NCBI GenBank assembly: GCA_022842065.1
Contig: JALHQH010000008.1
Span: forward strand, 297,183-361,182
Reading direction: 5' to 3'
From: Caldilineaceae bacterium
Lineage (GTDB): Bacteria; Chloroflexota; Anaerolineae; Caldilineales; Caldilineaceae
Length of the DNA: 64,000 nucleotides
Position numbers and translations under genes: made by a program. Below the pieces are notes generated by a model. It did no database searches, had not been told where the DNA came from, and saw only the letters and a list, made by a program, of their open reading frames with translations. This document shows, piece by piece, positions 9,955 through 19,584 of the stretch (position 1 is the first letter of the stretch; each line of letters starts with the position of its first letter).

Positions 9955-10061
9955 AGGACTTACGTACTGCGTTCTGGCTTGCTGCTTTGCCGCCAATTCT
10001 TGTTTGGCTCAGCTGCGCAGCATCCACGGCAAGCTCAGTGGCCGGGCAGTGCGTAAGTCCT
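9955..10061. mobile_element. MITE-like element or insertion-sequence remnant with terminal inverted repeats
   Basis: Termini AGGACTTACGTACTGC (9955-9970) and GCAGTGCGTAAGTCCT (10046-10061) are inverted repeats matching at 15 of 16 positions around 75 bases of non-coding interior. AGGACTTACG ends resemble those of IS4/IS5-type elements. Short outer GATAC/GTATC sequences also form an inverted pair. No transposase is present. Confidence 0.5.
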
Positions 10062-10122
10062 AAGGTATCGACAATCGCTTTGTCATCTTTTGCGAGCCAG
10101 ATACTACTAGGCGGCTCTCACT

Positions 10123-11466
10123 TCATCCCGGCGTGCTGTCCGGTATCACGGGCTGTAGATAAGGTGTCCCCGGCAGTTGTTGATACCGCGCAGATAAGAC
10201 GCGATAGGCGTTGGACTGGATGGCGAACAGGGTGACAATCAGCCCGATGCAGCCGGCCACTATAAAGAGTAGCGCCATGCCCCGGTCGCGACCACTGCCA
10301 AACCACTCACCGATCAGCTCGACCCCCATGCCGGTGGTCATAAAAGGAATAAAGATCAACTGGGCAATCGGGCCGATCATAAACGCGGTGATGGGTGAGG
10401 CGGCCTGCTCGACACTTTGGGCAAAACCAAAAACGCGGCCCTGCCGTTCGGGCGGAATCACCTTCTGTAGTACGGTCTGCTCGGCGGCTTCGGCGACTGG
10501 TCCCAAGCATAACCAGATAAACATACCCGTGGCTAATAAGACAATCGAGGCTTGGATGGTAAAGAAAATGCAGATCGTCCACATAGTAACATTGGCCAAC
10601 AGCAGTGTGCGTAGCGGGTTTTTACCCAACCCACGCCGCGCAACGATCAACCCGCCCACAATAAAGCCCAAGCTCAAGACTCCCCATAATGCGCCCCAAA
10701 CTTCCACCGAGACCAGTTCCAGCCCATAGGCGTCCATGAGCGCCATAAAGACACCCCCCAAAAAGTTGTTGAAGGTTTGGAAGAAGATCAGCCCAAAGAG
10801 TCCAGGCACCGCCTGGATCGCACGGATCGACCCACGGATGTCCAGGCGATGGGTATGCCCTTCGGCGTGTGCCACGACCTGCTGGGGAATGGGCAAGGTC
10901 CACAGATGAATGATCACCAGTGCCATCAGTGTGATCGCGCCAATCAACATCCCCGAGACGCCAAGAAAACCAATCGCCAAACCGCTGAAGATCGAGGCGA
11001 CGAGAAAGGAGACACCAGTCGCCGTCCCGACCAAGCCATTGGCTTTGGCACGTTCGCCTTCGGCGATCATGATCGTTACCAGCGTGGAAACAGCAATGCC
11101 GCGCAGGTTACCAACAATAGCGCCAACCAAAGTCAGCACGATAAAGATCCACAACAGCGGGCTGCCGGCATCAGTAAAGGCTGCCGGCGGGGCGGTGTTA
11201 TAGACGAGCAAGGCCAGGGTAAAGAGGACAAGCGAGGCCCCATTGGCAATCAGCATCGCAACCTTCTTGGGGTAGCGGTCAACCAGTGAACCGAGCCAAA
11301 ACCCAGAGAAGGCAATGGTCACGGTAAAGATGCCGGCCATCACGGAGGTTGCAATCACTGATTTTGTTTCCAGATAGACCCAAAAGGTCACCGCAAACCA
11401 AACCAGCGTATTCACAATCGAAGCAAAGATTGTGTTGATTAGTATACTGTAGAAGAGTCTCGTCAT
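10123..11466 (-). CDS. MFS transporter (drug or metabolite exporter)
   Basis: About 447 residues from ATG 11466 (MTRLFYS); an extended frame upstream to 11529 lacks the hydrophobic character of the family start. Twelve hydrophobic segments are visible, with the MFS signature GSLVDRYPKK in the loop after helix 2 and a long polar central loop (about 200-225). It resembles MFS_3-type efflux carriers (TetV/enterobactin exporter-like). It is predicted to act in the inner membrane as a proton-coupled exporter; substrate unknown. A broken duplicate of the same gene lies at 6263-6640, so this family has been duplicated or mobilised locally. Confidence 0.85.
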   Translation of the reverse strand: MTRLFYSILINTIFASIVNTLVWFAVTFWVYLETKSVIATSVMAGIFTVTIAFSGFWLGSLVDRYPKKVAMLIANGASLVLFTLALLVYNTAPPAAFTDAGSPLLWIFIVLTLVGAIVGNLRGIAVSTLVTIMIAEGERAKANGLVGTATGVSFLVASIFSGLAIGFLGVSGMLIGAITLMALVIIHLWTLPIPQQVVAHAEGHTHRLDIRGSIRAIQAVPGLFGLIFFQTFNNFLGGVFMALMDAYGLELVSVEVWGALWGVLSLGFIVGGLIVARRGLGKNPLRTLLLANVTMWTICIFFTIQASIVLLATGMFIWLCLGPVAEAAEQTVLQKVIPPERQGRVFGFAQSVEQAASPITAFMIGPIAQLIFIPFMTTGMGVELIGEWFGSGRDRGMALLFIVAGCIGLIVTLFAIQSNAYRVLSARYQQLPGTPYLQPVIPDSTPG

Positions 11467-11577
11467 CTTGTCTCGTTTCTTTTTTGCAACATCAACCGCG
11501 ATCCACGAGGGGAATCGGCAAAATCCCAACAGGAGCAGTGTGCAATTTATCGCGCGTTCGTTGTCGCGCCAGCTTCG

Positions 11578-12132
11578 TTACGCTGCTTGCAATTGCATGA
11601 TATCACGTGCCACCGCGGACAAATCGCCGTCAAACTGATGCCCACCATCGGTAAACGCTCGTATCGTTGCCTGGGGTAAGTGCTCGACGTAACGTGCCAT
11701 GTGTGCAACGGGCACGATTTCATCATCGCGACAGTGATAGAGGAAGATGGGCAGATTTGTGGGCAACTTATCCGCAAAATTTTCCGGCAGTTCATAGTCC
11801 GATACGTCCCAATCCTGCGTCTTCCAGTAGGGGGTGGCCAGTAAAAAGAGCGCTGCGGGGGAGCCCAGTGCATCCTCTACCAGCGCCTTGAGCACCAGGG
11901 ATGCGCCAAACGAATGCCCCACGAAGATGACCGCGCCGGAGAGTTCACCTACGGTGCGCTGCATGGTTTCCTTCCAAGCGACGTAGTTCGGATTATCTGC
12001 ATCCGGCATTGATGGATAGTGAATTGTATAGTTGCCACCCAACTGCGCTTGTAGATTGTCGACCAGTTTCTGATCCTCTAGGTAGGCACCGTCACCAGCA
12101 CCTTGAAGGAAGAGTATTTGTATGCTGTTCAT
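11578..12132 (-). CDS. Alpha/beta hydrolase of the RBBP9/YdeN type
   Basis: 184 residues from ATG 12132 (MNSIQILFLQG); the longer frame to 12180 adds a poor N-terminus. The nucleophile elbow GHSFG places the catalytic Ser at residue 74. An acidic residue in HCRDDEIVP and His in GGHQFDGD complete the triad. Length fits the small serine hydrolases of the RBBP9 family, which act on unknown short-chain substrates in the cytoplasm. It is the last gene before the exporter on the same strand, with a gap of about 110 bases. Confidence 0.85.
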   Translation of the reverse strand: MNSIQILFLQGAGDGAYLEDQKLVDNLQAQLGGNYTIHYPSMPDADNPNYVAWKETMQRTVGELSGAVIFVGHSFGASLVLKALVEDALGSPAALFLLATPYWKTQDWDVSDYELPENFADKLPTNLPIFLYHCRDDEIVPVAHMARYVEHLPQATIRAFTDGGHQFDGDLSAVARDIMQLQAA

Positions 12133-12188
12133 ATTCGCCTTTTCTGGTTGACTAATAGACAAAACAAATAGAGTTGACACAAAGCGGT

Positions 12189-12210
12189 CTGTGCATCAGG
12201 GGATGCACAG
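12189..12210. terminator. Short hairpin downstream of the VOC gene
   Basis: Perfect 9-bp arms CTGTGCATC / GATGCACAG around AGGG, between the VOC gene stop (12301) and the hydrolase start (12132), both on the minus strand. No long T-run follows. A weak terminator is the likeliest role. Confidence 0.4.
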
Positions 12211-12300
12211 TACACAATTGTGCCACGTTTAGTTGTGTTATCTATAAGGTACTAATGCGGGATTTCAGGGGGCAAATCCGCCTGTCATAAATGAGCGGCG

Positions 12301-12693
12301 CTACGGTCCCGAAAAGCCAATGAGAATACCCCCCGGTGCGCGAACAATCGCCGTGGTCACGCCTTCCATCACCTTTTCCGGCCCGGCAACCGCTTCCGCC
12401 CCTTCACGGATGGCGGCATCGAATGCTTCTTGTGTATTCTCCACATGCACAAAGGGTAAAACGCCCGGCATTTCCGAGGTTCCAGCCTGACGAATACCGC
12501 CACCACCCTGTTGAGAGTAAGCGAACAGATGGTAATCACCATTGGGCGTGGGGAAGCTGGGCATGAATTGCCAGCCGAGCACTTTCTCACACCAACTGCG
12601 CAGCGCCGCGGGATCCGCAGCGACAAACTCGGTGTGGGTGATCCAGCCGTACAGACCTTTTGTTGGTTCGTGTTCCATAGATTTCTCTTTCAT
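12301..12693 (-). CDS. VOC (glyoxalase/bleomycin-resistance fold) protein
   Basis: 130 residues. Two beta-alpha-beta-beta-beta half modules are visible: [19 protein letters not shown] near the start and [14 protein letters not shown] in the second half, ending in [12 protein letters not shown]. This is the common small VOC family found next to DHFR-like genes; metal ligands can be His/Glu, but no reaction can be assigned. Its ATG overlaps the TGA of the upstream DHFR-like gene in an ATGA, so the two are translationally coupled. Confidence 0.85.
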   Translation of the reverse strand: MKEKSMEHEPTKGLYGWITHTEFVAADPAALRSWCEKVLGWQFMPSFPTPNGDYHLFAYSQQGGGGIRQAGTSEMPGVLPFVHVENTQEAFDAAIREGAEAVAGPEKVMEGVTTAIVRAPGGILIGFSGP

Positions 12694-13286
12694 AAACTTC
12701 CCGTTGTGATTGCGCCGGCACGTGCGTAATTCACGACAATGACGCCAGTTGCGGAGACTGTGCTCTCCGTCACTTTGAACGCCGCCGGGATCGCGCCATC
12801 GGCAAACAAGCGTTTGCCACTGCCCAACGTGATCGGATAGATCATCAGCCAGAACGTATCGACCAAATCATGTTTGATCAGCGTCTGCAGGAGGTTACTA
12901 CTGCCCCAAACGTGCAAATCTGGCCCTGGCTGTTGCTTGATGGCGGCGACTTTTTGGGCAATATCGCCGTTCAAAAAGACGGTTGGCTGCCATTCGCTAG
13001 CGGTCATGGTATTCGAGGCGACGTATTTTGTCGCCTTGTTGACGCCCGGCCAGATCTCCCCATGTTGTGGCCAGTACGGTTTCCAAATGTCAAAAGTTTT
13101 GCGCCCCACCAACAGGTCGAAGGGCAGGTTCATCTGCTTCCGCAGAGCCGTTCCAAGCACCTCGTCGGAATATGAACTGATCCACCCGCCATGCGCGAAG
13201 CCGCCGCTGGTATCTTCGTCTGGCCCGCCTGGGGCTTGGATGACACCATCAAGGGAGATATGTTCAAGCACAACAATTTTTTTCAT
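12690..13286 (-). CDS. Dihydrofolate reductase-like (RibD C-terminal domain) protein
   Basis: 198 residues. It begins with the family's [13 protein letters not shown] and has the NADPH-site features [11 protein letters not shown] and [15 protein letters not shown]. It ends in the beta-strand [13 protein letters not shown]. Such stand-alone RibD_C proteins are widespread; most have no established substrate. A ribosome binding site AAAGGAA precedes the ATG at 13286. It forms a two-gene operon with the downstream VOC gene. Confidence 0.88.
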   Translation of the reverse strand: MKKIVVLEHISLDGVIQAPGGPDEDTSGGFAHGGWISSYSDEVLGTALRKQMNLPFDLLVGRKTFDIWKPYWPQHGEIWPGVNKATKYVASNTMTASEWQPTVFLNGDIAQKVAAIKQQPGPDLHVWGSSNLLQTLIKHDLVDTFWLMIYPITLGSGKRLFADGAIPAAFKVTESTVSATGVIVVNYARAGAITTGSL

Positions 13287-13331
13287 GGTTGCGTTCCTTT
13301 AATATCTGGATAGCTTATTCGGGGATATTAA

Positions 13332-13400
13332 TAATCAGTAGACTGCAATGCTCGGCGGCTGAGCTTGTCGAAGCCAGAGAGCATTGCAGTCTACTGATTA
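13332..13400. terminator. Long intergenic hairpin (22-bp perfect arms)
   Basis: Arms 13332-13353 and 13379-13400 are perfect reverse complements. The 25-base loop contains GGCTGAGCTTGTCGAAGCC, itself a short hairpin of a kind common in environmental genomes. It lies just past the stop of the DHFR-like gene at 13445, so a transcription terminator or mRNA-protecting role fits. There is no clear T-run. Confidence 0.6.
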
Positions 13401-13443
13401 TGGATGGTAGGCCGCCCCCAGTTTCGTCGCTAGGCGGTTTTTT

Positions 13444-13993
<550 letters not shown>

Positions 13994-14029
13994 GATGTTC
14001 TCCTAAAGCGGGCTAACAACGATGAGCTA

Positions 14030-14073
14030 ATTTACCTACTTTGAACGAGGCAACTCGTTCAAAGTAGGTAAAT
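14030..14073. terminator. Long intergenic hairpin (20-bp perfect arms, 4-base loop)
   Basis: Arms 14030-14049 and 14054-14073 pair perfectly around GCAA. It starts about 20 bases after the stop of the DUF899 gene on the minus strand, the expected position for that gene's terminator, though no T-run follows. Confidence 0.65.
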
Positions 14074-14093
14074 GGCTTTCTTTACTGGACACT

Positions 14094-14798
14094 TTACCCG
14101 TAGGTGGGGCGCTGTGGCCAACCGGCGGGCGAATCTTCCCACTCTTCCTGACGGCCGTAGGGGGTGATGTCAAAGAGCGCGGAGTTGTGAGTCAGATATT
14201 CCCCGCCGCGGGCATAGGTGGAATAGGTGTGGTAGATCTCATCGCCGATGCGCAAGAAAACGCTCGTGCCCGCTACTTCCCCCTTATCGGCATCGGGATT
14301 GTTGCGATAATTATACACGGGAGGGGCGACCTCTTGATCGAGCGAGACGTGGAAATCGTAGTTAAAGTCGCTACCATAGGAGGAGTACCACTCTTGCTCC
14401 CAGCCTTTCTTGGCCTTATATGCTTCCAGTTTTGCCACCGGCGCACGCGATACCAACACAAAGCGCACATCGCGCTTATCCAGGTCCGAAAGGTCACCGA
14501 TGGCATCGATATAGCCCGTGCAACCCATACAGCCATTCTCCCATTCCGGGTCGAACATAAAGTGATAGACGATCAACTGGCGGTGCCCCTGGAAGAGATC
14601 GATCAAACTGACTTTGCCATTGGGGCCGTCAAAGGTGTACTCTTTGTCGATCTTCACCATTGGCAACCGGCGGCGCTCGGCGCTGAGCTGATCCTGCGCT
14701 CTGGTCAGCGCCTTTTCTTTTTCCAGCAACGCCGTGCGCGCCGCTAGCCACTCCGCTTGGGATACCACTGGAGGGTGGGCGATCTGTTCGGTCGTCAT
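14094..14798 (-). CDS. DUF899 family thioredoxin-fold protein
   Basis: 234 residues. Matches the DUF899 family by VSQAEWLAARTALL, EKALTRAQDQLSAERRRLP, the segment YHFMFDPEWENGCMGCTGY and the end TPYGRQEEWEDSP. The CMGC pair sits where a peroxiredoxin/thioredoxin redox centre would be. Proteins of this family are often annotated as thioredoxin-like, with unproven reductase activity. It has a strong ribosome binding site (AAGGAGC) before ATG 14798, a near-consensus promoter, and a palindrome over the presumed start of transcription. It is divergent from the HxlR regulator at 14976, which probably represses it. Confidence 0.9.
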   Translation of the reverse strand: MTTEQIAHPPVVSQAEWLAARTALLEKEKALTRAQDQLSAERRRLPMVKIDKEYTFDGPNGKVSLIDLFQGHRQLIVYHFMFDPEWENGCMGCTGYIDAIGDLSDLDKRDVRFVLVSRAPVAKLEAYKAKKGWEQEWYSSYGSDFNYDFHVSLDQEVAPPVYNYRNNPDADKGEVAGTSVFLRIGDEIYHTYSTYARGGEYLTHNSALFDITPYGRQEEWEDSPAGWPQRPTYG

Positions 14799-14849
14799 TG
14801 CGATTGCTCCTTGATTCTGTAACGGTACGATATGTGTTGTTTTAGCTAC

Positions 14850-14875
14850 AACAAAAGAACAAACGTTCTTTTGTT
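14850..14875. promoter_or_regulatory. Probable operator palindrome for the HxlR-type regulator
   Basis: Perfect 11-bp arms AACAAAAGAAC (14850-14860) and GTTCTTTTGTT (14865-14875) separated by 4 bases. It sits directly downstream of the -10 box of the DUF899 promoter, covering its expected start point, an ideal position for repression. The neighbouring divergent gene encodes an HxlR-type DNA-binding protein, a dimer that would bind such a palindrome. Confidence 0.7.
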
Positions 14876-14904
14876 AGTATACAATTTTTGCTTCAAAAAG
14901 TCAA
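14876..14904 (-). promoter_or_regulatory. Sigma-70-type promoter of the DUF899 gene
   Basis: On the minus strand TTGACT (14904-14899) and TATACT (14881-14876) are separated by 17 bases, close to consensus in sequence and exact in spacing. Transcription would begin inside the adjacent operator palindrome. Confidence 0.75.
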
Positions 14905-14941
14905 GCGCTAAATTCAATAATGACTCTGTAAGATGGAAAAC

Positions 14942-14969
14942 TTGAATTCTATGCGGCGTTTGGTATACT
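14942..14969 (+). promoter_or_regulatory. Promoter of the HxlR regulator, possibly giving a leaderless mRNA
   Basis: TTGAAT (14942-14947), 16 bases, TATACT (14964-14969). The ATG at 14976 lies 6 bases after the -10 box, about where transcription should start, and no ribosome binding site fits between. A leaderless transcript is implied if the start codon is right. Confidence 0.55.
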
Positions 14970-14975
14970 GAGGCT

Positions 14976-15650
14976 ATGACAAATCGCAGTTATAATCAAT
15001 TGTGCGGGCTTGCGTATGCCCTGGATATGATTGGCGAACGGTGGACGATTCTCATCATTCGTGAATTGATGGCTGGCCCGCGCCGCTTTGTTGACCTGAT
15101 CGATGGGCTGCCGGGCATTAGCACCAATCTGTTGACCGAACGGCTGAAGGAGCTGGAGCAGCATGGCGTGATCCGGCGGCGTATCCTGCCACCACCGGCG
15201 GCTTCGGCGGTTTATGAGTTGACGGCTGTGGGCCATGCCTTGGAACCAGCCCTGCTTGAACTAGGTAGATGGGGCCGCCAATTTATCCCACCCATGGTGG
15301 AAGGGCTCCATGTTCTCCATGTCGGTTCCTATGCTCTTACCCCCAAAACATTTTTCCGGCCTGCGTTGGCCCAAGGGGTCAATGAGACTTACGCCCTCTA
15401 CATTGGCGCGGAAAGTCAACAGATCAAGATTGCTGATGGCCAGATCGTGGTCCAGCAGGGCGAACCTGCCCATGCCGAGATGGCACTGTATGCCAATGTG
15501 CCCGTCTATTTAGGGTTGTTACTGGGTGAAATTGACCCCGATGTGGCGTTGGCGAATGGCCTGATTCGGGTCGTGGGTGATATGGCTGCCTTGCGGCGCT
15601 TTTTGCTGATCTGTGGGGTGCCCAGCCTGACCGACTGTGCTGTGGTATAA
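14976..15650 (+). CDS. HxlR-family transcriptional regulator with SCP2-like C-terminal domain
   Basis: 224 residues. The N-terminal winged helix (about 8-100) has the HxlR signature: LCGLAYALDMIGERWTILI, then LPGISTNLLTERLKELEQHGVI and the wing VYELTAVGHALEPAL. Cys10 is at the position often used for redox sensing in this family. The C-terminal 110 residues resemble an SCP2 sterol-carrier-type ligand pocket, a known pairing. It lies divergent from the DUF899 redox-like gene and probably represses it through the palindrome between them, responding to a small ligand or oxidation. These responses are inferred from family and position. Confidence 0.85.
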   Translation: MTNRSYNQLCGLAYALDMIGERWTILIIRELMAGPRRFVDLIDGLPGISTNLLTERLKELEQHGVIRRRILPPPAASAVYELTAVGHALEPALLELGRWGRQFIPPMVEGLHVLHVGSYALTPKTFFRPALAQGVNETYALYIGAESQQIKIADGQIVVQQGEPAHAEMALYANVPVYLGLLLGEIDPDVALANGLIRVVGDMAALRRFLLICGVPSLTDCAVV

Positions 15651-15655
15651 TGCAA

Positions 15656-15677
15656 GCCGGTTGCACCTGCAACCGGC
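15656..15677. terminator. Short hairpin after the HxlR gene
   Basis: Perfect 10-bp arms GCCGGTTGCA / TGCAACCGGC around two bases, 6 bases after the stop codon. It lies 33 bases before the TTG start of the TSUP gene, so it may weaken read-through. Confidence 0.5.
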
Positions 15678-15710
15678 ACTTATCCTTGGCTCACTTGTAA
15701 AGGCACCTTT

Positions 15711-16427
15711 TTGACCAGCCTGATTCTCTTGGTGGCGTTTGCACTCTTCCTCTCCGCAATCATTCGTCAGATTAGTGGTTTTGGTTTTGCGCTCCTCTCC
15801 ATGCCCTTGATTACGTTAATTGCTGGGATTCGGCTCGCGACGCCGCTAGTGGCGCTCACCGCGACCACAATTGGCTGTCTGGTGGCTGTGGAGAGTTGGC
15901 GCGACGCCGACCGCAAAGCGCTCTGGCGTTTATTGCTGACCGCGTTGATTGGGGTACCCTTGGGCGTCATCCTCTTTAGCCACTTGCCTGAGGAGTGGGT
16001 AAAACGGGGTTTGGGGGCCATGTTACTGATTTATGGTCTCTATTCGCTGCTGATGCCGCCGCTGCCCCTAATCCACAATGAAGTGAGCACCGCGCTCTTT
16101 GGTTTTGTTAGCGGCGTGTTAACCGGTGCCTTCAACACCGGCGGACCGCCCGTCGTCATCTACGGCATACTGCGCCGCTGGCCCCCCGCTGCCTTTCGGG
16201 CGACCTTGCAGCTCTATTTTCTCGTGGTCAGCATCTTTGCCATGATTGGCCATGGCCTGGCCGGGCTCTGGAGCAGCGAGATGTGGTGGCTCTATCTCTA
16301 TTCCCTGCCCGCGCTGCTGCTCGGGCTTTATCTAGGGGATAAAATCAACCTGCTGATTCCCAAAGCGTTGTTCAACCAGATTATCTATGGCATGTTGGTG
16401 GTGACCGGGCTGTTGTTTTTTCTTTGA
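15711..16427 (+). CDS. Sulfite exporter TauE/SafE (TSUP) family membrane protein
   Basis: 238 residues, almost entirely hydrophobic, with about seven or eight membrane segments. Family marks are GFGFALLSMPLITLI near the start and the repeated GFVSGVLTGAFNTGGPPVV, the TSUP half-repeat motif. The start is a TTG at 15711 with AAAGG upstream. TSUP proteins export or import organosulfur compounds or sulfite; the substrate cannot be read from sequence. It may be co-transcribed with the HxlR gene. Confidence 0.85.
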   Translation: MTSLILLVAFALFLSAIIRQISGFGFALLSMPLITLIAGIRLATPLVALTATTIGCLVAVESWRDADRKALWRLLLTALIGVPLGVILFSHLPEEWVKRGLGAMLLIYGLYSLLMPPLPLIHNEVSTALFGFVSGVLTGAFNTGGPPVVIYGILRRWPPAAFRATLQLYFLVVSIFAMIGHGLAGLWSSEMWWLYLYSLPALLLGLYLGDKINLLIPKALFNQIIYGMLVVTGLLFFL

Positions 16428-16463
16428 AGTTGCATGAAGGAGAGACGTGCAAAGAAAATGTGC

Positions 16464-17266
<803 letters not shown>

Positions 17267-17354
17267 GAGAATGCTCCTGGTTATATACGTATTCAATGTG
17301 TACATGACTGGTGGAAGAATGTCAAGCTGTGCAAAATAAGCTTCACTTATCGTA

Positions 17355-17383
17355 TTGCGTTTATTTCGTTTGCATGATATGAT
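17355..17383 (+). promoter_or_regulatory. Promoter of the HTH/PIN toxin-antitoxin pair
   Basis: TTGCGT (17355-17360), 17 bases, TATGAT (17378-17383). AAAGGA before the ATG at 17412 is the ribosome binding site. Confidence 0.55.
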
Positions 17384-17411
17384 CAGCTCATCATAACGGA
17401 AAGGATCAGCA

Positions 17412-17876
17412 ATGAACGTTCTCTATACTCAAGATTTTGCCCCTGTCACACCCAATGAAAATGAAGCGATACTTGCCCGGGAGACCAGTCGACGTTTGGC
17501 GATTTTGCTTGGTGAACGGCCAGAAGTAAAAGTACAAATTTTAGCAGAAGATCAGGTAAACGAAGTGCTAACTGTGCCCGGTTCGGCGATGCGGTTACTC
17601 GTGCAAATCCTGGCCGAAATGGCGCAAGGCAATGGGGTGACGTTGACGCCGATCCATGCCGAACTCACTACACAGCAGGCGGCGGATCTGCTTAATGTTT
17701 CGCGGCCATATTTTGTGCAGCTGCTGGACAATGATGCGCTGCCATATCGCAAGGTGGGCACCCATCGCCGTGTCCACTTACAAGATGTGATGGCCTATAA
17801 ACAACAGTGGTACGCTGCGCGCTCCGCAGCACTTGATCAGCTTGCCGCTTATGATCAAGAACTTGGTCTTGAATAA
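17412..17876 (+). CDS. Excisionase-like helix-turn-helix antitoxin
   Basis: 154 residues. The second half holds a MerR/excisionase-type DNA-binding module: LTTQQAADLLNVSRPYFVQLL, then the wing LPYRKVGTHRRVHLQDVMAYK. Proteins of this shape pair with PIN ribonucleases and act as antitoxin and autorepressor. The stop at 17876 is 3 bases before the ATG of the PIN gene, so the two are one operon. Confidence 0.85.
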   Translation: MNVLYTQDFAPVTPNENEAILARETSRRLAILLGERPEVKVQILAEDQVNEVLTVPGSAMRLLVQILAEMAQGNGVTLTPIHAELTTQQAADLLNVSRPYFVQLLDNDALPYRKVGTHRRVHLQDVMAYKQQWYAARSAALDQLAAYDQELGLE

Positions 17877-17879
17877 CCA

Positions 17880-18449
17880 ATGAGATCGCCTACTGCGTTG
17901 CTTGACGCCAATGTACTCTATCCGGCAGAACTCCGAAATTTACTGATGCGCCTTGCAACACAAGGCTTGTTTCAGGCAAAATGGTCGGCTAGCATTCATG
18001 AAGAGTGGATCCGCAATGTACTGGTTGATCGCCCGTGGATTACCCGCGACATGCTAGAACGCACGCGGCAACTGATGGATGCGAATGTAGAGCATAGCCT
18101 TGTTCAAGATTATGAAACGCTAGCCGCCCAATTGACATTGCCCGACCCCAATGATCGGCATGTGTTAGCAGCGGCCGTGATCGGCAAAGCAGATGTGCTC
18201 GTCACTTTTAATCTCCGCGATTTTCCAGCCGCTGCGCTTCATCCTTATGGGATTGAAGCACAGCACCCAGATCTGTTTGTTGTCCGTTTAATGGAGATAG
18301 ACATGGCTGGTGTTTGCATTGCCGCGAACAAACACCGTCTGAGCCTAAAAAATCCACCTAAAAGCGTGATTGACTACCTTGCGACCCTGGAGCGGCAGGG
18401 CTTAACCGGCACCGTCGCCCGCTTGCGTGAGTATGCCGCATTGATTTAG
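17880..18449 (+). CDS. PIN-domain ribonuclease toxin
   Basis: 189 residues. PIN-fold acidic residues are visible: D9 in LLDANVLYP, E41/E42 in HEEWIRN, D92 in PDPNDRHVLAAA and the Asp of VTFNLRDFP. The set can bind Mg2+ for RNA cleavage. It follows its presumed HTH antitoxin with a 3-base gap. It is convergent with, and touches, the last gene of the first ABC operon (stop at 18446). The longer C-terminal extension (about 130-189) is characteristic of this PIN subfamily. Confidence 0.85.
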   Translation: MRSPTALLDANVLYPAELRNLLMRLATQGLFQAKWSASIHEEWIRNVLVDRPWITRDMLERTRQLMDANVEHSLVQDYETLAAQLTLPDPNDRHVLAAAVIGKADVLVTFNLRDFPAAALHPYGIEAQHPDLFVVRLMEIDMAGVCIAANKHRLSLKNPPKSVIDYLATLERQGLTGTVARLREYAALI

Positions 18450-19471
18450 CTCACCACCCCATTCACCGCAAACACCCGATCCATCTCCTCCGTCTTGACC
18501 ACCGGTGCGCCCTCATAGAGAAAACAGGCAGCGACCCGCTGCGCATCGACCTGAAAAAGGGGCGGCGTCTGCTGTAAACATTTGGCCATCGCGGCGGGAC
18601 AACGATCCGCGAACTTGCAGGCGCTGCGCGCGCGCTTCTGCGTTGCCAAGGCCGCCCCGGCTTCGGCGATCCACGGTTGATCGGGATTGGGGTTGGGAAT
18701 CGAGTTAACCAGTAACTGGGTGTAGGGATGTTTGGGCTGGCGCACGACGAAATCGACACTCCCCGCTTCGGCGACACCGCCCCGGTAAAGCACGATAATG
18801 TTGTCGCCGATTTGGTAGGCGGTCGTCAAGTCGTGGGTAATGTAGATGATCGAGATGCCGAATTCGGTTTTAAGCCGCTGGAGACTGCCAAGCACCGTAG
18901 CGCGCAGCGAGGCATCGATCATGGAGACCGGTTCATCGGCGAGGATAATGCGTGGCTTGAGGATCAGCGCCCGCGCCACCATCACGCGCTGTCGCTGCCC
19001 ACCGCTCAGTTGATGGGGATAGCGCCCTAAGGTCTCTTCTGGGCGCAGGCCGACGGTTTCGAGCGCATCCTCGATCAGGCGCCACTTTTCCTCGTGGGAC
19101 TTGGCCAACCCCATATAATCGATTGGCGTGGTCAGCACATGATCAACCCGATAAAAGGGGTTGTAGACCTCAAAAGGGTCCTGGAAGATCACCTGGACAT
19201 CCTGCAAAAAGCTGCGTGACTCGTCACCGGTGAGCTGGCGCAGATCCTTGCCTTTGTAAAACACGCCTCCATCTGTCGGTGTGACGACCCCCAGCAGCAA
19301 CCGCGCCAGCGTCGTCTTGCCGCTGCCACTCTCGCCGACCACGGCGGTGATCGACGGTTGATCCCCGCCAATGCTCATCGAAAAATCATCAAGCGCCACC
19401 GTCTTGGTGCGATCAAAAAGTCCCCCACCAAAAGTCTTGGTGACATGGCGTGCTTCCAGTAATGCGGTCAT
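18446..19471 (-). CDS. Peptide-type ABC transporter ATP-binding protein (DppF/OppF-like), operon 1
   Basis: 341 residues. Walker A GESGSGKTT (46-54), signature LSGGQRQR, Walker B IILADEPVSMIDASLR, switch His in YITHDL, and a C-terminal oligopeptide-HPY module with Cys residues (CKFADRCPAAMAKC). It powers import together with the DppD-like ATPase and two permeases encoded upstream. It is the last gene of the minus-strand operon 24497 to 18446. Substrates of this class are di/oligopeptides, nickel or sugars; none can be fixed here. Confidence 0.92.
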   Translation of the reverse strand: MTALLEARHVTKTFGGGLFDRTKTVALDDFSMSIGGDQPSITAVVGESGSGKTTLARLLLGVVTPTDGGVFYKGKDLRQLTGDESRSFLQDVQVIFQDPFEVYNPFYRVDHVLTTPIDYMGLAKSHEEKWRLIEDALETVGLRPEETLGRYPHQLSGGQRQRVMVARALILKPRIILADEPVSMIDASLRATVLGSLQRLKTEFGISIIYITHDLTTAYQIGDNIIVLYRGGVAEAGSVDFVVRQPKHPYTQLLVNSIPNPNPDQPWIAEAGAALATQKRARSACKFADRCPAAMAKCLQQTPPLFQVDAQRVAACFLYEGAPVVKTEEMDRVFAVNGVVS

Positions 19472-19498
19472 GAAGTGGTTCCTTGAATGGTGGGGAAA

Positions 19499-19580
19499 GG
19501 TAAATCGGTATATCGGTAGAACAGGAAATCGGGAAATTAGGAAAACCGATATACCGATTTACTGATGTACTGATTTACCA
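19499..19580. repeat. Intergenic hairpin between the two ATPase genes of operon 1
   Basis: Perfect 17-bp arms TAAATCGGTATATCGGT (19501-19517) and its complement (19545-19561), plus looser copies of GTAAATCGGTA-like text on both sides. A closely similar repeat lies at 22563-22628 in the same operon. Confidence 0.65.
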
Positions 19581-19584
19581 GCCC

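Noticed and set aside
9867..10235. 122-codon plus-strand frame
   Set aside because: Runs across the inverted-repeat element and the 3' end of the exporter gene on the other strand; no domain.
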